Origin: Comamonadaceae bacterium
Lineage (GTDB): Bacteria; Pseudomonadota; Gammaproteobacteria; Burkholderiales; Burkholderiaceae_C
Assembly: GCA_947475685.1 (NCBI GenBank)
Contig: CANJNC010000013.1
Location: 1 to 64,000 of the forward strand
Reading direction: 5' to 3'
Length of the DNA: 64,000 nt
In this document: positions 35,107 through 43,872 of the stretch, piece after piece
Numbering within the stretch: the first letter of the stretch is position 1
Layout: each line of letters starts with the position of its first letter
Notes under the pieces: model-generated
Databases searched by the model: none
The model's input: only the letters and a program-made list of their open reading frames with translations
What the model was told of the DNA's origin: nothing
Made by a program: the position numbers and the translations under genes

Positions 35107-36102
35107 ATGAAACATAAATTGATGACACCAGATGCTTTAAAGTCCATGCTCACGATTTGCTTGGGCCTCTTTTTGGGTTTAAATGCCTTTGCGCAAAATA
35201 CACCGCTTTATCCCAATAAGCCCATTCGATTGGTCTTGGGGTATGGGGCGGGTGGGGTGGCCGATATCACGGCCAGGCTTGTCGCTCAAAAACTCTCTGA
35301 CGCTTTGGGGCAGCAAGTGGTGGTGGACAACCGCCCAAGTGCTGGGGGCATTGTGGCCGGTGAAATGGTGGCCAAAGCAGATCCGGATGGCTACACGCTT
35401 TTGCACATGAACTATGGCAATGCGGTGAGTCAAGCGCTCTTTAAAAAACTGCCCTATGACATCAAAAAAGATTTTGTACCCATTTCTGCCATGGGCTTTT
35501 TTGATGTGTTGATGTTGGTCGATAAAGGCTCAGACATCCAAAGTGTTCAAGACTTTATCAACAAAGCAAAAGCCAATCCCGAAAAGTACAACATCGGCTC
35601 TGTGAGCATTGGCAGTGGACAACACATGTCGGCCAATTTGTTTGTGAGCATGTCGGGGCTTCAGTCTACGTTGGTGCCTTTTAAAACCACCCCTTCTTTG
35701 ATGATGGCTCTAAAGAGCAAAGATGTGGCCGTTGCGTTTGAGATCATCTCTCCTGCCATGTCGCTCATCAAGAGCGGAGAAATCAAAGCCATTGCGGTGT
35801 CCTCTTCCAACCGATTCAAGGGCTTGTCCGATGTGCCGACCATCAACGAAAGCGGTGTCAAGGGCTATGACGTCATGGCCTGGAACGGCATTGCCGCTCC
35901 CGCCAAAACACCCAAGGCCATCATTGAGCGTTTAAACCGCGAAGTCAATTTGATTTTGAACTCGCCTGAGGTCAAACAAAAGTTTCTAGACGTGGGCATC
36001 GACTCGAGAGGAGGCTCTCCTGAGGATTTAAGGGATCTGTTGTCCAATGAAATCGACAAGTGGAACAATTTGGTCAACACACTCAAAATGGAGAGAATGT
36101 GA
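35107..36102 (+). CDS. Bug-family (TctC) receptor 7
   Basis: 331 residues from ATG 35107; a longer frame would overlap UbiX. The signal peptide is about 1-32 (ICLGLFLGLNAFAQ), then LYPNKPIRLVLGYGAGG. GGVADITARLVAQKL, VVVDNRPSAGG and DPDGYTLL are standard. The usual PYKG loop is replaced by VPFKTTPSLMMALKSKDV, which suggests a different ligand contact. It lies 34 bases after ubiX, so it is probably in the UbiD 3 operon. Confidence 0.91.
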   Translation: MKHKLMTPDALKSMLTICLGLFLGLNAFAQNTPLYPNKPIRLVLGYGAGGVADITARLVAQKLSDALGQQVVVDNRPSAGGIVAGEMVAKADPDGYTLLHMNYGNAVSQALFKKLPYDIKKDFVPISAMGFFDVLMLVDKGSDIQSVQDFINKAKANPEKYNIGSVSIGSGQHMSANLFVSMSGLQSTLVPFKTTPSLMMALKSKDVAVAFEIISPAMSLIKSGEIKAIAVSSSNRFKGLSDVPTINESGVKGYDVMAWNGIAAPAKTPKAIIERLNREVNLILNSPEVKQKFLDVGIDSRGGSPEDLRDLLSNEIDKWNNLVNTLKMERM

Positions 36103-36127
36103 TTTCAACGCATTTTTTGGAAGTCAC

Positions 36128-36424
36128 ATGAATCAACAAACGCTATTTGTTTACTACAAGGTCCCACAAACGCAACACGCTCAGTGGATCCCTATCGTTG
36201 AGCGCATGCAGCAGTCGCTTCTTCAAAAAACTCCAATGGGTTTGAAGTGCTCTTTGCTTAAACGCCCAGAGGTCTCTGCCGAGGGTCAAGAGACTTGGAT
36301 GGAAGTCTACGAGCATGCCAAGGGTGTCGATCAAACCATGGTGGAGTTGATCAATGAAGAGGTCAAATTGGCTGGCTTGCCTTTTAAGCGTGCCAGTGAG
36401 TTTTTCATTCCCCTGGGTCGCTGA
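36128..36424 (+). CDS. DUF4936 family protein
   Basis: 98 residues from ATG 36128. The sequence (MNQQTLFVYYKVPQ, then WMEVYEHAKG and KRASEFFIPLG) fits the small betaproteobacterial DUF4936 group from memory, a ferredoxin-like alpha-beta fold of unknown function. It lies 25 bases after Bug 7 but is probably independent, since DUF4936 genes usually sit among housekeeping genes. No catalytic residues can be named. Confidence 0.6.
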   Translation: MNQQTLFVYYKVPQTQHAQWIPIVERMQQSLLQKTPMGLKCSLLKRPEVSAEGQETWMEVYEHAKGVDQTMVELINEEVKLAGLPFKRASEFFIPLGR

Positions 36425-36450
36425 AAAGGGCTTCATGCGCCCATATTGAA

Positions 36451-36466
36451 GGCTTGGGGTACAAGC
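36451..36466. terminator. Hairpin between convergent genes
   Basis: GGCTTG-GGGTA-CAAGCC, a 6-bp stem with a 5-base loop, lies between the stop of the DUF4936 gene and the stop of the convergent secreted-protein gene. Neither side is followed by a strong U-run, so terminator function is tentative. Confidence 0.35.
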
Positions 36467-36474
36467 CGCCCTCA

Positions 36475-37248
36475 CTACTCCTCTTTGCGTGAGGTGCGTC
36501 TTCTTTTGGGTTTCTCCTCGGGCTCTTCTTCCTTGCCATTCTCGGCCTCTAGCAGCCTCTTGAAGGCCAGGTCTTGGAAATATCGCCAGCAAGCTTTTTC
36601 TGCAATGATGTCGCTTTTGTTGTCCAGGCAATACTGTTTGTGAACACGCTTGCGAGAGTCGGTGATGATGAAGCTGCGATAAAGGGTTTTATCCTTGATG
36701 TACATGATGACGGTGCGCACTTGGCTGCACTCGTCAGTCAAAATGCACTCTCGCATCACGTCAGAGTTGGCATAAAACTCAAGCAAAAGGTAGGGGAGTT
36801 TTTTGCCCTTTTTAGAGGGCACCAGGTGCAATGCACAGGTTGAACCGGAAATTTTATTGAGTCCATTTTTTTCAGCCAACATATTGAAATCGTTGGCATT
36901 CATCTCGCGGTACCATTCACCCACGTTGGCTCGACAAAGGAAGAACTCTTCGCCATTCTTCTTCTCAAAAGGCTGGGCATAGGGTCTGCGTTTATCGTCC
37001 AAATAAAAAAGCGGCTCTATGCCTTCAAAGGTGCGTTTTGGACGCTCGGACTTCTTCTCATCCTTGCCGTGTCCGCCCTCCGCTTTTTTAGGCTCTTCTT
37101 TCTTGGGCGCCTCGGCTCCGGAGTTGGCCCAAGCCTTGGGTGAAAGCGTGCACAGGCTCATCGACAACACACAAAGACACACCCACCACACAAAAGAGGT
37201 CAATGCGGGCTTTGGGCGTCTAAGCAAGGAAAGAGTGTGAGCGTTCAT
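36475..37248 (-). CDS. Secreted six-cysteine protein of unknown function, paralogue A
   Basis: 257 residues. The signal peptide is about 1-41 (cleavage near AWA). Then come a Lys/Glu-rich stretch (45-72), a conserved globular part (about 100-222) and a highly charged tail. I do not recognise the family. The globular part has six cysteines at 105, 138, 168, 174, 207 and 220, spaced 33-30-6-33-13. The neighbouring protein at 37382 has the same six cysteines spaced 33-29-6-33-13, with shared W, MxxCIxxDxC and YRS positions, so they are paralogues. Even cysteine number and export suggest three disulfides in the periplasm or outside the cell. Confidence 0.7.
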   Translation of the reverse strand: MNAHTLSLLRRPKPALTSFVWWVCLCVLSMSLCTLSPKAWANSGAEAPKKEEPKKAEGGHGKDEKKSERPKRTFEGIEPLFYLDDKRRPYAQPFEKKNGEEFFLCRANVGEWYREMNANDFNMLAEKNGLNKISGSTCALHLVPSKKGKKLPYLLLEFYANSDVMRECILTDECSQVRTVIMYIKDKTLYRSFIITDSRKRVHKQYCLDNKSDIIAEKACWRYFQDLAFKRLLEAENGKEEEPEEKPKRRRTSRKEE

Positions 37249-37381
37249 TTAAAACAATTCGATTCACAATGATTCGACCACAACGCAAAAGTCTTGAGTC
37301 GCACGCTTACGGAGATGTTTCATAGGACGCGGCACATTCAAAGAGGCCAAGCGAGAAAAGCATAGCCTTCGGGGCGGGGCT

Positions 37382-38080
37382 TTAATTCACCGTATAGCAT
37401 GTGGTATCGGGGTGAAGTTTACCTTTGGACGTGACGCATTGCTGGGAGATGAGTTTGCGGTTCAAGTCGGATAGAAAGTAGCTTCGATAAACGTTGTCAT
37501 TTTTGGCAATGAGGCTGACAGATCGAAAGATCGGACAGCGGTCATCTCGGATACAGTCGTTCATTTGCCGCGTGCTTGCATAAAGTTGAACGTTGATGCG
37601 ACCAGCGGTCAAACTTTTGAGTGTTCCAATGCCCACCACACAGGCTTGGCCATTGACCATGGGCAGCTCAACCAATTCGTTGAAATAATTCATCTCAGCC
37701 GTGAGCAATTCTTGAAACCAAGGCCCAAGCACACCTTGACACTCGTAGAAGGTCAATCGGTCGTTTTCATACACGGGCTCTGTCAAGGGTTTGAGCTTGG
37801 AGTCCAGTCTGAGCATGGGCTCTTTGCCAGAGCTTGGCGGGCGGTGCTTCAATGACAAGGTGGGCTCTACACCAAAGGGCTTGTTTGAGAGCATCGAGGA
37901 AGTGCTCGAGGAGTTGCCAAGGGCCGTAGACTTGGTGCTTGAGGTCTTGGCACTTGAGTCGTCTTCCGAGCTCTTTTTGGTGGGATACGGCTTGAATTTG
38001 GGCTCGGGTTTGTCTTCAGACCAAACCTGAGTGCTTTGAAGCAGCCCTAAAAAGGCCAAAAGGAAAATAAACGTTCTCAT
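37382..38080 (-). CDS. Secreted six-cysteine protein of unknown function, paralogue B
   Basis: 232 residues. The signal peptide is about 1-21 (FIFLLAFLGLLQSTQVWS), followed by a Ser/Thr/Lys-rich low-complexity linker (22-65) and the same globular domain as paralogue A: FYECQGVLGPWFQEL, QLYASTRQMNDCIRDDRCP, NVYRSYFLSDLNRKLISQQC. Cysteines are at 114, 147, 176, 182, 215 and 228. It lacks the charged tail of A and ends at TCYTVN. The gene is divergent from the FG-GAP lipoprotein. Function unknown. Confidence 0.7.
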   Translation of the reverse strand: MRTFIFLLAFLGLLQSTQVWSEDKPEPKFKPYPTKKSSEDDSSAKTSSTKSTALGNSSSTSSMLSNKPFGVEPTLSLKHRPPSSGKEPMLRLDSKLKPLTEPVYENDRLTFYECQGVLGPWFQELLTAEMNYFNELVELPMVNGQACVVGIGTLKSLTAGRINVQLYASTRQMNDCIRDDRCPIFRSVSLIAKNDNVYRSYFLSDLNRKLISQQCVTSKGKLHPDTTCYTVN

Positions 38081-38247
38081 GGTCTAATGTTTAGGGTCTT
38101 GGCAGTCGATACAATGTCTAGATGCGAAATGTGCGTGGCATGCTCTTGGGCCCTACTTTATCAGTAAGGCGTTGCGGTGGTCAAAGCTTTTTGCTTTTCG
38201 TACAACAGTTCTTGTTTTTAGCTGGTGCTTGTCACATCCTCATTGTA

Positions 38248-39546
38248 ATGATTAAGAAGCCCATGACTCGTCGATTTTTGTTAAACATTTTGCCTTTCGC
38301 CCTTTTGGGGTGCTGCACTTGCTTGTTCATCTCCTGTGGCTCGGGCAAGGGCACGCCAGAAGCGGATGTGTTGGTCTCAGACCCCTCTTTGGTGAGTGGC
38401 AGTGGCTCTTTGCCACTCGCAGTGAACGCACCCCCGTCCTCTGTTTTTTCCACCTCCTATGAGTACAAACAAGATGCCAGGAAATTGTTGGTTCCCTCCT
38501 TAAATGTGGCGAGCATTTTGGGCGTGCCGGTCACTGACTTGGACACCCGAAATGCCATCACCTTTGGGGACTTTTTTAGAGAAGGTGTGGGGCAATTTTC
38601 TGCTTTTGTCATGGTCAACTCCAGCGCAGGTCTTGCCAGCGCGCGCTTTTTGCGTTTGGAGTCTGGAAAGTGGGTCGATCGAACGCCTCTTGTTTTGACG
38701 GACACCGTGGGTTGCCAGCAGGCCACTTTTGCCATCACGGCTGATTTCAATGGAGATCAACGCCATGACGTGATGGTCACTTGTAAGGGCAGTGTGGTCA
38801 ATGGGAAAGAGGCTCAGTTGTTGTATTTGAGTGATGCCAAAACGGGTATCTATCAAAAAATAGCACTTCACGATCGGAACATGACGCCCTATCAATTCAA
38901 GGCTTACCAAGCCGCGGCTGCGGACATCAATGCAGATGGTTTAATGGACTTGGTGTTGGTCGATCCCACGCAAGCGCCCATTGTGCTCTTGGCCAACAAA
39001 AGCTTGCTGTCCAGCGACAGAAGCTTTGATCTGGTCCCAAGTCGGGTCATCGACAACGCGCAAAACGCCATGATTCCAACTCAACTTCACAGTGTTCAAC
39101 TGATCCCTTCAGCAGCAAAGCGACTCGATTTGTTTTTGATGGGCAGTTTAGGCAATGGAAGGCCCTCGGTGTGGATCAAAGGATCCCCCGACACCGTCAT
39201 CTCCAACGCGCAAGCAGGCACGTTCTTTTATGCCAACAGCAATTACGCCATGTTGTTTCCCATCACCTCCATGGAGAGCTATGATGTGTTTTACGAAGCC
39301 GGATTTTTTTACTTGAACTTGCAAGACCCCACGCAGACGATGATGCGGGTAGCGAAAATTTCCGAGGCCACTTGGGGTGAGGTGTTCCCCTCCATGATGC
39401 TGGCAGTTAAAAACAGCGATGGCGTGAGCGCCCAGTTCTTAAAGAACAGCGCAGGCAATATTGTCGTGATGGATGCCAATTGCGACCCCCAAAGCGCAGC
39501 AGTGATTAAAAACAGTTTCAGTCGCTGCGCACTTTTGGTCAAGTGA
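38248..39546 (+). CDS. FG-GAP/VCBS-repeat lipoprotein of unknown function
   Basis: About 432 residues from ATG 38248 (ATG 38263 also possible). A hydrophobic signal ends in LFISCGSGKG, a probable lipoprotein cleavage site. The body carries beta-propeller-type repeats with calcium-binding loops DFNGDQRHD and DINADGLMD, typical of FG-GAP/VCBS proteins such as integrin-like blades. Such proteins are usually surface or periplasmic binding or adhesion proteins. It is divergent from the six-cysteine proteins and may belong to the same envelope function, but that is inference. Confidence 0.7.
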   Translation: MIKKPMTRRFLLNILPFALLGCCTCLFISCGSGKGTPEADVLVSDPSLVSGSGSLPLAVNAPPSSVFSTSYEYKQDARKLLVPSLNVASILGVPVTDLDTRNAITFGDFFREGVGQFSAFVMVNSSAGLASARFLRLESGKWVDRTPLVLTDTVGCQQATFAITADFNGDQRHDVMVTCKGSVVNGKEAQLLYLSDAKTGIYQKIALHDRNMTPYQFKAYQAAAADINADGLMDLVLVDPTQAPIVLLANKSLLSSDRSFDLVPSRVIDNAQNAMIPTQLHSVQLIPSAAKRLDLFLMGSLGNGRPSVWIKGSPDTVISNAQAGTFFYANSNYAMLFPITSMESYDVFYEAGFFYLNLQDPTQTMMRVAKISEATWGEVFPSMMLAVKNSDGVSAQFLKNSAGNIVVMDANCDPQSAAVIKNSFSRCALLVK

Positions 39547-39564
39547 GGGTCGGCATATCAAGGG

Positions 39565-39592
39565 GCATCAAGCCTTAACAAAGCGTTGATGC
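39565..39592. terminator. Inverted repeat between convergent genes
   Basis: GCATCAA and its inverse TTGATGC, separated by 14 bases, lie between the stop of the lipoprotein gene and the stop of the GST gene. There is no T-run, so it may be a bidirectional hairpin that protects the mRNA ends rather than a full intrinsic terminator. Confidence 0.3.
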
Positions 39593-39598
39593 GCTGGC

Positions 39599-40303
39599 CT
39601 AACGCTTTTGGTATTGTGTTTTTCCAAAAAGCATTTCTTTGGACTTGTCATCGTGAATGGGCTTTCTCAGACTGGCCAAGACCGTGACGCCTCTTTGAAC
39701 AGCGGGTCGTTTTTCGATCAAATCAAACCAAGCTTTTAGGGTTGGATAGTCGGCCCAATCAATGCCTTGGTTTTGCCAACTTCTAAGCCATGGATAAACA
39801 GCCATGTCCGCAATGGAGTACTTGGCGCCTGCTAAGAAAGCACTCGACAGCAATCTCTTGTCCATCACGTTATAGATGCGCTTGGCCTCTTGAGTGTAGC
39901 GGTTGATTGCGTAATCAATTTTTTCAGGCGCGTATATTCTGAAGTGGTGTGCTTGTCCAAGCATGGGGCCGACCCCTCCCATTTGAAACATCAACCATTG
40001 CAAGACCTCAAATTTGGCACGATCGGATTTGGGCATGAATTTACCAAACTTGGAGGCCAAGTAAATCATGATGGCACCCGACTCAAAGAGGTGGATGGGT
40101 TTGCCATCAGGGCCGTGGGGGTCAACCATGGCGGGAATTTTATTGTTGGGACTGATTTTTAAAAACTCAGGAGTGAACTGATCGCCTGTGCCAATATTGA
40201 TGGGGATGGCTTGCCAATCGCGACCCAGTTTCATGCCGCATTCTTCAAGCATGATGTGAACCTTGTGGCCATTTGGCGTGGGCCAAGAGTAGACGTCTAT
40301 CAT
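39599..40303 (-). CDS. yfcG: Nu-class glutathione S-transferase (YfcG/YghU-like)
   Basis: 234 residues from ATG 40303 (MIDVYSWPTPNGHKV); an 18-residue upstream extension is unlikely. The TPNGHK, FTPEFLKISPNNKIPAMVD and LFESGAIMIYLA motifs are those of E. coli YfcG, a GSH-dependent disulfide oxidoreductase that uses backbone and Asn/Thr contacts instead of a catalytic Tyr or Cys. Cytoplasmic. The neighbours are a CoA-thioester catabolism set, but the gene ends 119 bases from them. Confidence 0.9.
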   Translation of the reverse strand: MIDVYSWPTPNGHKVHIMLEECGMKLGRDWQAIPINIGTGDQFTPEFLKISPNNKIPAMVDPHGPDGKPIHLFESGAIMIYLASKFGKFMPKSDRAKFEVLQWLMFQMGGVGPMLGQAHHFRIYAPEKIDYAINRYTQEAKRIYNVMDKRLLSSAFLAGAKYSIADMAVYPWLRSWQNQGIDWADYPTLKAWFDLIEKRPAVQRGVTVLASLRKPIHDDKSKEMLFGKTQYQKR

Positions 40304-40422
40304 GGGGGGTCCTTCTGTGAAAGTGATTGTTGAGAATTGAGCACCGTGGCTTGGCACTCAGGTGTGGGCTTAAGCGTCTTGATCAAGTCAATCGGTCTGG
40401 GCGTTAAAGCTTGGTGCTCTAT

Positions 40423-41508
40423 TCAACACATTTGAGCATACGTCCATGCCAATTGGGCCATGGGTCTAGCGCGCGCGCCTGCCGTTTGGGCTTGTAAGCT
40501 GGAAGCGGTACCCACCTGAGCTCGTTTGGCAATGCCTTGCAAAATAGCTGCCATGCGAAACATATTGTAAGACAGAAAAAATGACCAATCGGCCCTCAGT
40601 TGCTCAGGGCTTGTGAGGCCTGTGTTCTCGCAATACCAGCGGATGTATTCTTCTTCCAATGGGATCCCCAGGGCTTTCAAGTCATAGCCCAAAATGCCTC
40701 TAAAGTGCTCAGGCGTCACATGCCAAGACATGCAGTGGTAGCTAAAGTCAGCCAAGGGGTGTCCCAGAGTGGACAACTCCCAGTCAAGGACGGCCAAAAT
40801 GTCCTCTCCTTGGGTGTCAAAGATCAAGTTATCGAGCCGAAAGTCACCGTGCACCAAGCAGAGCTTGCCGTCTTTGGAGGAGCCGGGCATGTTGTGAGGA
40901 AGCCATTCGATGAGTTTTTGCATCTCTTGAATGGGCTCTGTCTCTGAGGCCAAGTATTGTTGGCTCCAGCGTGCAATTTGCCGCTCAAAATAATTGCCCG
41001 CTTTGCCAAAATCGCTCAGGCCCGTTGAGCTCAAATCAACCGCGTGCAAGTTGGATATCACTTGGTTCATCTGCTGGTACACACGGCGGCGTTTTTGGGG
41101 ATCTAGCTCAGGCAAGGATTGATCCCAAAACACACGACCTTGTACCATCTCCATGATAAAGAAAGCACGTCCAGTGATGCTTTCATCGGTGCACAAAGCC
41201 AGCATCCGAGCGACAGGGACTTGGCTTTTTTCAAGGGCTTTCATGACCCTGAATTCGCGCTCGATGGCGTGTGCCGATGGCAGCAGTTGAGCCACAGGTG
41301 CGGGTTTGGAGCGCATCACATATTGACATGAAGGCGTCATCAGTAAAAAAGTGGGGTTGGACTGACCCCCTTTGAACATTCGAGCGCTTAAAGGGCCCCT
41401 AAAGCCCTGCACATGATCCGTCATCCAAAGGCTCAGCTGGGCCAGATTGAACAAATGACTTGAAGGCACCTCTTGTGTGCCTGAGAAGTTTTGATCCATT
41501 TGACTCAT
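40423..41508 (-). CDS. APH-like phosphotransferase family protein (ACAD10/11 N-domain type)
   Basis: 361 residues, protein-kinase-like fold. The catalytic loop LVHGDFRLDNLIFD and the metal motif LDWELSTLGHPLADFSYH are intact. This branch is fused to acyl-CoA dehydrogenases in animals (ACAD10/11), where it phosphorylates hydroxy fatty acyl-CoA, and is often next to acyl-CoA enzymes in bacteria. Here an enoyl-CoA hydratase and a 3-hydroxyacyl-CoA dehydrogenase are directly upstream, which suits action on hydroxyacyl-CoA. It is not an antibiotic kinase by context. Confidence 0.85.
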   Translation of the reverse strand: MSQMDQNFSGTQEVPSSHLFNLAQLSLWMTDHVQGFRGPLSARMFKGGQSNPTFLLMTPSCQYVMRSKPAPVAQLLPSAHAIEREFRVMKALEKSQVPVARMLALCTDESITGRAFFIMEMVQGRVFWDQSLPELDPQKRRRVYQQMNQVISNLHAVDLSSTGLSDFGKAGNYFERQIARWSQQYLASETEPIQEMQKLIEWLPHNMPGSSKDGKLCLVHGDFRLDNLIFDTQGEDILAVLDWELSTLGHPLADFSYHCMSWHVTPEHFRGILGYDLKALGIPLEEEYIRWYCENTGLTSPEQLRADWSFFLSYNMFRMAAILQGIAKRAQVGTASSLQAQTAGARARPMAQLAWTYAQMC

Positions 41509-41546
41509 GTTGAGGGTAGGGTGGTTTTAAAAGAAGTCAAAGCCCA

Positions 41547-42332
41547 TCACATTGGGTATTGGGCCTGTATTTTTTGAACAAAGGCATCCAAACCCATTTG
41601 CGCGTTGGGGTGGTAGAGGTTTTCAACAAAGCAAGCTTTCTCCAGTTGCATGTGCTCACCTAAACTTTTTTCGGGGACTTGGTTCAAGAGTTGTTTGATG
41701 CTGCACACTGCATTGGGCGCTTTTTGGTTGATGCGTTCGCAAAGCGCTAAGCTTTTGGTGAAGGATTGACCCACCGTTGCCAACTCATTGACCAGACCCA
41801 ATTGATGAAGTCTGGGTGCGTCGATGCGTCCACCCAGCATCAAGATTTCAGAGCACAGTGCTCTTGGCAACTGTTTGGCCAAGTTCCAGCTGCCACCTCC
41901 ATCGGGCGACAAAGCAATGTTGACATAGGCCATGACAAAGAAGCTGTTTTGGGCCGCCACTAAAAAGTCGCATGCCAAAGCAATCGAAAACCCCGCGCCT
42001 GCTGCGGCACCCTCGACACAAGCAACGACGGGTTTGGAGCAGGTTCGAATGCTCTCCACCCAGGAGGCCAATACATCCAAATGGGCCTCTTGGGTGTGTG
42101 CTGGCAAGGAGCGTTGTTCGAGCAAGCGGTTGACGTTGCCTCCAGCACAAAAATGCTCCCCCTCTCCTTGAATGAGGATGCTTCGGATGCTGTGATTGGC
42201 ATCGGCTTGGTTGAACGCCTCTACACCAGCAGCATAAATCTCAGGTGTCATGGCGTTTCTGGCCAAGGGGTTGGACAAGGTGAGCACCATGGTTTGACCA
42301 ATGGTGGTGCTTTTGAGTTGTGCGCTGCTCAT
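41547..42332 (-). CDS. Enoyl-CoA hydratase/isomerase, PaaG-like
   Basis: 261 residues, crotonase family. EGEHFCAGGNVNRL forms the first oxyanion loop, and CVEGAAAGAGFSIALACDFLVA the second. The catalytic region reads LSPDGGGSW, with aspartate where hydratases have glutamate; this is the pattern of PaaG and other isomerases. It lies next to the 3-hydroxyacyl-CoA dehydrogenase with 4 bases between stop and start, so they are coupled. A role in phenylacetate-type or fatty-acid oxidation is likely. Confidence 0.85.
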   Translation of the reverse strand: MSSAQLKSTTIGQTMVLTLSNPLARNAMTPEIYAAGVEAFNQADANHSIRSILIQGEGEHFCAGGNVNRLLEQRSLPAHTQEAHLDVLASWVESIRTCSKPVVACVEGAAAGAGFSIALACDFLVAAQNSFFVMAYVNIALSPDGGGSWNLAKQLPRALCSEILMLGGRIDAPRLHQLGLVNELATVGQSFTKSLALCERINQKAPNAVCSIKQLLNQVPEKSLGEHMQLEKACFVENLYHPNAQMGLDAFVQKIQAQYPM

Positions 42333-42336
42333 AAGT

Positions 42337-43872
42337 TCATGCCTCTTCGTGCAACAAGCTCAAGCCCAATGCGCCTCGCCTTCTGAGCCAAGGGCTGGGC
42401 CGGTACCTGGGGTCTGCGTAAACGGTTTGAAGATTAAAGAGGACCTCTAGGATGTTTTCAGCACCCAAGTGGTTTCCCAAAGCCAGTGGCCCTTTGGGAT
42501 AGCCCAACCCCAATTTTACAGCCAGGTCCAAGTCATCAGGAGAGCAAATTTGTTGCTGACAGATGTCGCTGGCAATGTTGACAATGCAAGCCACCACACG
42601 TTGGGTGACAAAGCCACCGGAATCACGGATGACGCTAAGAGGCTTTTTGTCCAAGGTGAAGATCACTTGTGCGGCTTGCTTGATGTCTTGTCGCAATGCA
42701 GGGTTGGTTGCAATGACGCGGCGTTGAGTCTCTTGGTCATCAAAGAGCATGTCAATGCCGATGGTTCTGGCTGGGTCCAGTCTCTCCAAGACGCAGGCGG
42801 TGGTGATGTCAAAGCCCAAGGGTGCAACCACGCAAAGCGCGTTGGGGCTGGGTTGTGTGGAGGTTTCAATTTTGACACCCAGGTCTTTGAGCAACTGGTA
42901 CAAAGAGGCGCGCCTGGCCGCTCTGGCTGAGACCCAAACTGGGGGCAGGCTATCAAGCGCAATCATGCTCGTGTCAGGGTGAGCCTCCTCTGATGGGACT
43001 TGGCACACACCATCTTTGTATTTGTAAAAGCCCTCACCCACCTTTTTGCCAATCACGCCAGCAGCCAAGCGTTGTGCCGTGATGTAGCTTGGGCGGTACC
43101 TGGGTTCTTGGTAGTACTGGTTGTAGATGGACTCCATGACGGGGTGAGAGACGTCCAAAGCAGTCAGGTCCAAGAGCTCAAAGGGGCCCAATTTAAAGCC
43201 CACTTGGTCCTTTAAAATTCGATCAATGCTTGCAAAGTCGCCCACCCCTTCGGAGATGACTCTCAAGGCTTCCGTTCCATAGGCGCGTCCAGCGTGGTTC
43301 ACCACAAAGCCAGGTGTGTCTTGGGTCATGACAGGGGTGTGGCCAAATGTTTTGGTAAAGGCGCAGAGTTTTTCTAATGCAGGGGTGGCACTTTTTAAAC
43401 CACGCACAACTTCGACCACCTTCATGAGTGGTACAGGATTGAAGAAATGAAAGCCTGCAAAGCGCTCAGGGTATTGAAGCACTTTGGCAATGGACGTGAT
43501 GCTCAAGGAGGAGGTGTTGCTGGTCAAAATGCAATCTTGATTGACCATGCTCTCCAATTGCATGAAGAGTTCTTGCTTGGCACTTAAGAGCTCCACAACG
43601 GCCTCAACAATCAGATCACAGCCCTTGAGCTCACCGAGCTCAGTCACCGTTTGAAGGGCATCACAATACTGCTTGAATTGCAAAGCGTTGATTTTATCTT
43701 TGACCAATAACTTTTGCCATTGAGTCTCAATGCTTTGTTTGGCATCCAAAGCCGCCTGAGCCTTCACATCAAAGAGCAGGACCTGAGCGCCCGCTTGCGC
43801 GGCGAGTTGAGCAATACCTCGTCCCATGGCACCTGTGCCAACGAGTCCAACGGTCTTAAAAATGGTGTTCAT
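42337..43872 (-). CDS. 3-hydroxyacyl-CoA dehydrogenase, PaaH/PaaC-like
   Basis: 511 residues. The Rossmann motif GLVGTGAMGRGIAQLAAQAG is at the N-terminus, with ILTSNTSSLSITSIA and FHFFNPVPLMKVVEVV. A second, C-terminal HCDH domain ends in LGYPKGPLALGNHLGAENIL. The length and double C-domain match PaaH, the NAD-dependent 3-hydroxyadipyl-CoA dehydrogenase of phenylacetate breakdown. The ring-oxygenase genes (paaABCDE) are not in the window, so the substrate could be another 3-hydroxyacyl-CoA. Confidence 0.88.
   Translation of the reverse strand: MNTIFKTVGLVGTGAMGRGIAQLAAQAGAQVLLFDVKAQAALDAKQSIETQWQKLLVKDKINALQFKQYCDALQTVTELGELKGCDLIVEAVVELLSAKQELFMQLESMVNQDCILTSNTSSLSITSIAKVLQYPERFAGFHFFNPVPLMKVVEVVRGLKSATPALEKLCAFTKTFGHTPVMTQDTPGFVVNHAGRAYGTEALRVISEGVGDFASIDRILKDQVGFKLGPFELLDLTALDVSHPVMESIYNQYYQEPRYRPSYITAQRLAAGVIGKKVGEGFYKYKDGVCQVPSEEAHPDTSMIALDSLPPVWVSARAARRASLYQLLKDLGVKIETSTQPSPNALCVVAPLGFDITTACVLERLDPARTIGIDMLFDDQETQRRVIATNPALRQDIKQAAQVIFTLDKKPLSVIRDSGGFVTQRVVACIVNIASDICQQQICSPDDLDLAVKLGLGYPKGPLALGNHLGAENILEVLFNLQTVYADPRYRPSPWLRRRGALGLSLLHEEA

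Noticed and set aside
40423-41508. Aminoglycoside resistance kinase
   Set aside because: The sequence is of the APH fold, but the subfamily and the adjacent acyl-CoA genes point to CoA-thioester metabolism rather than antibiotic resistance.
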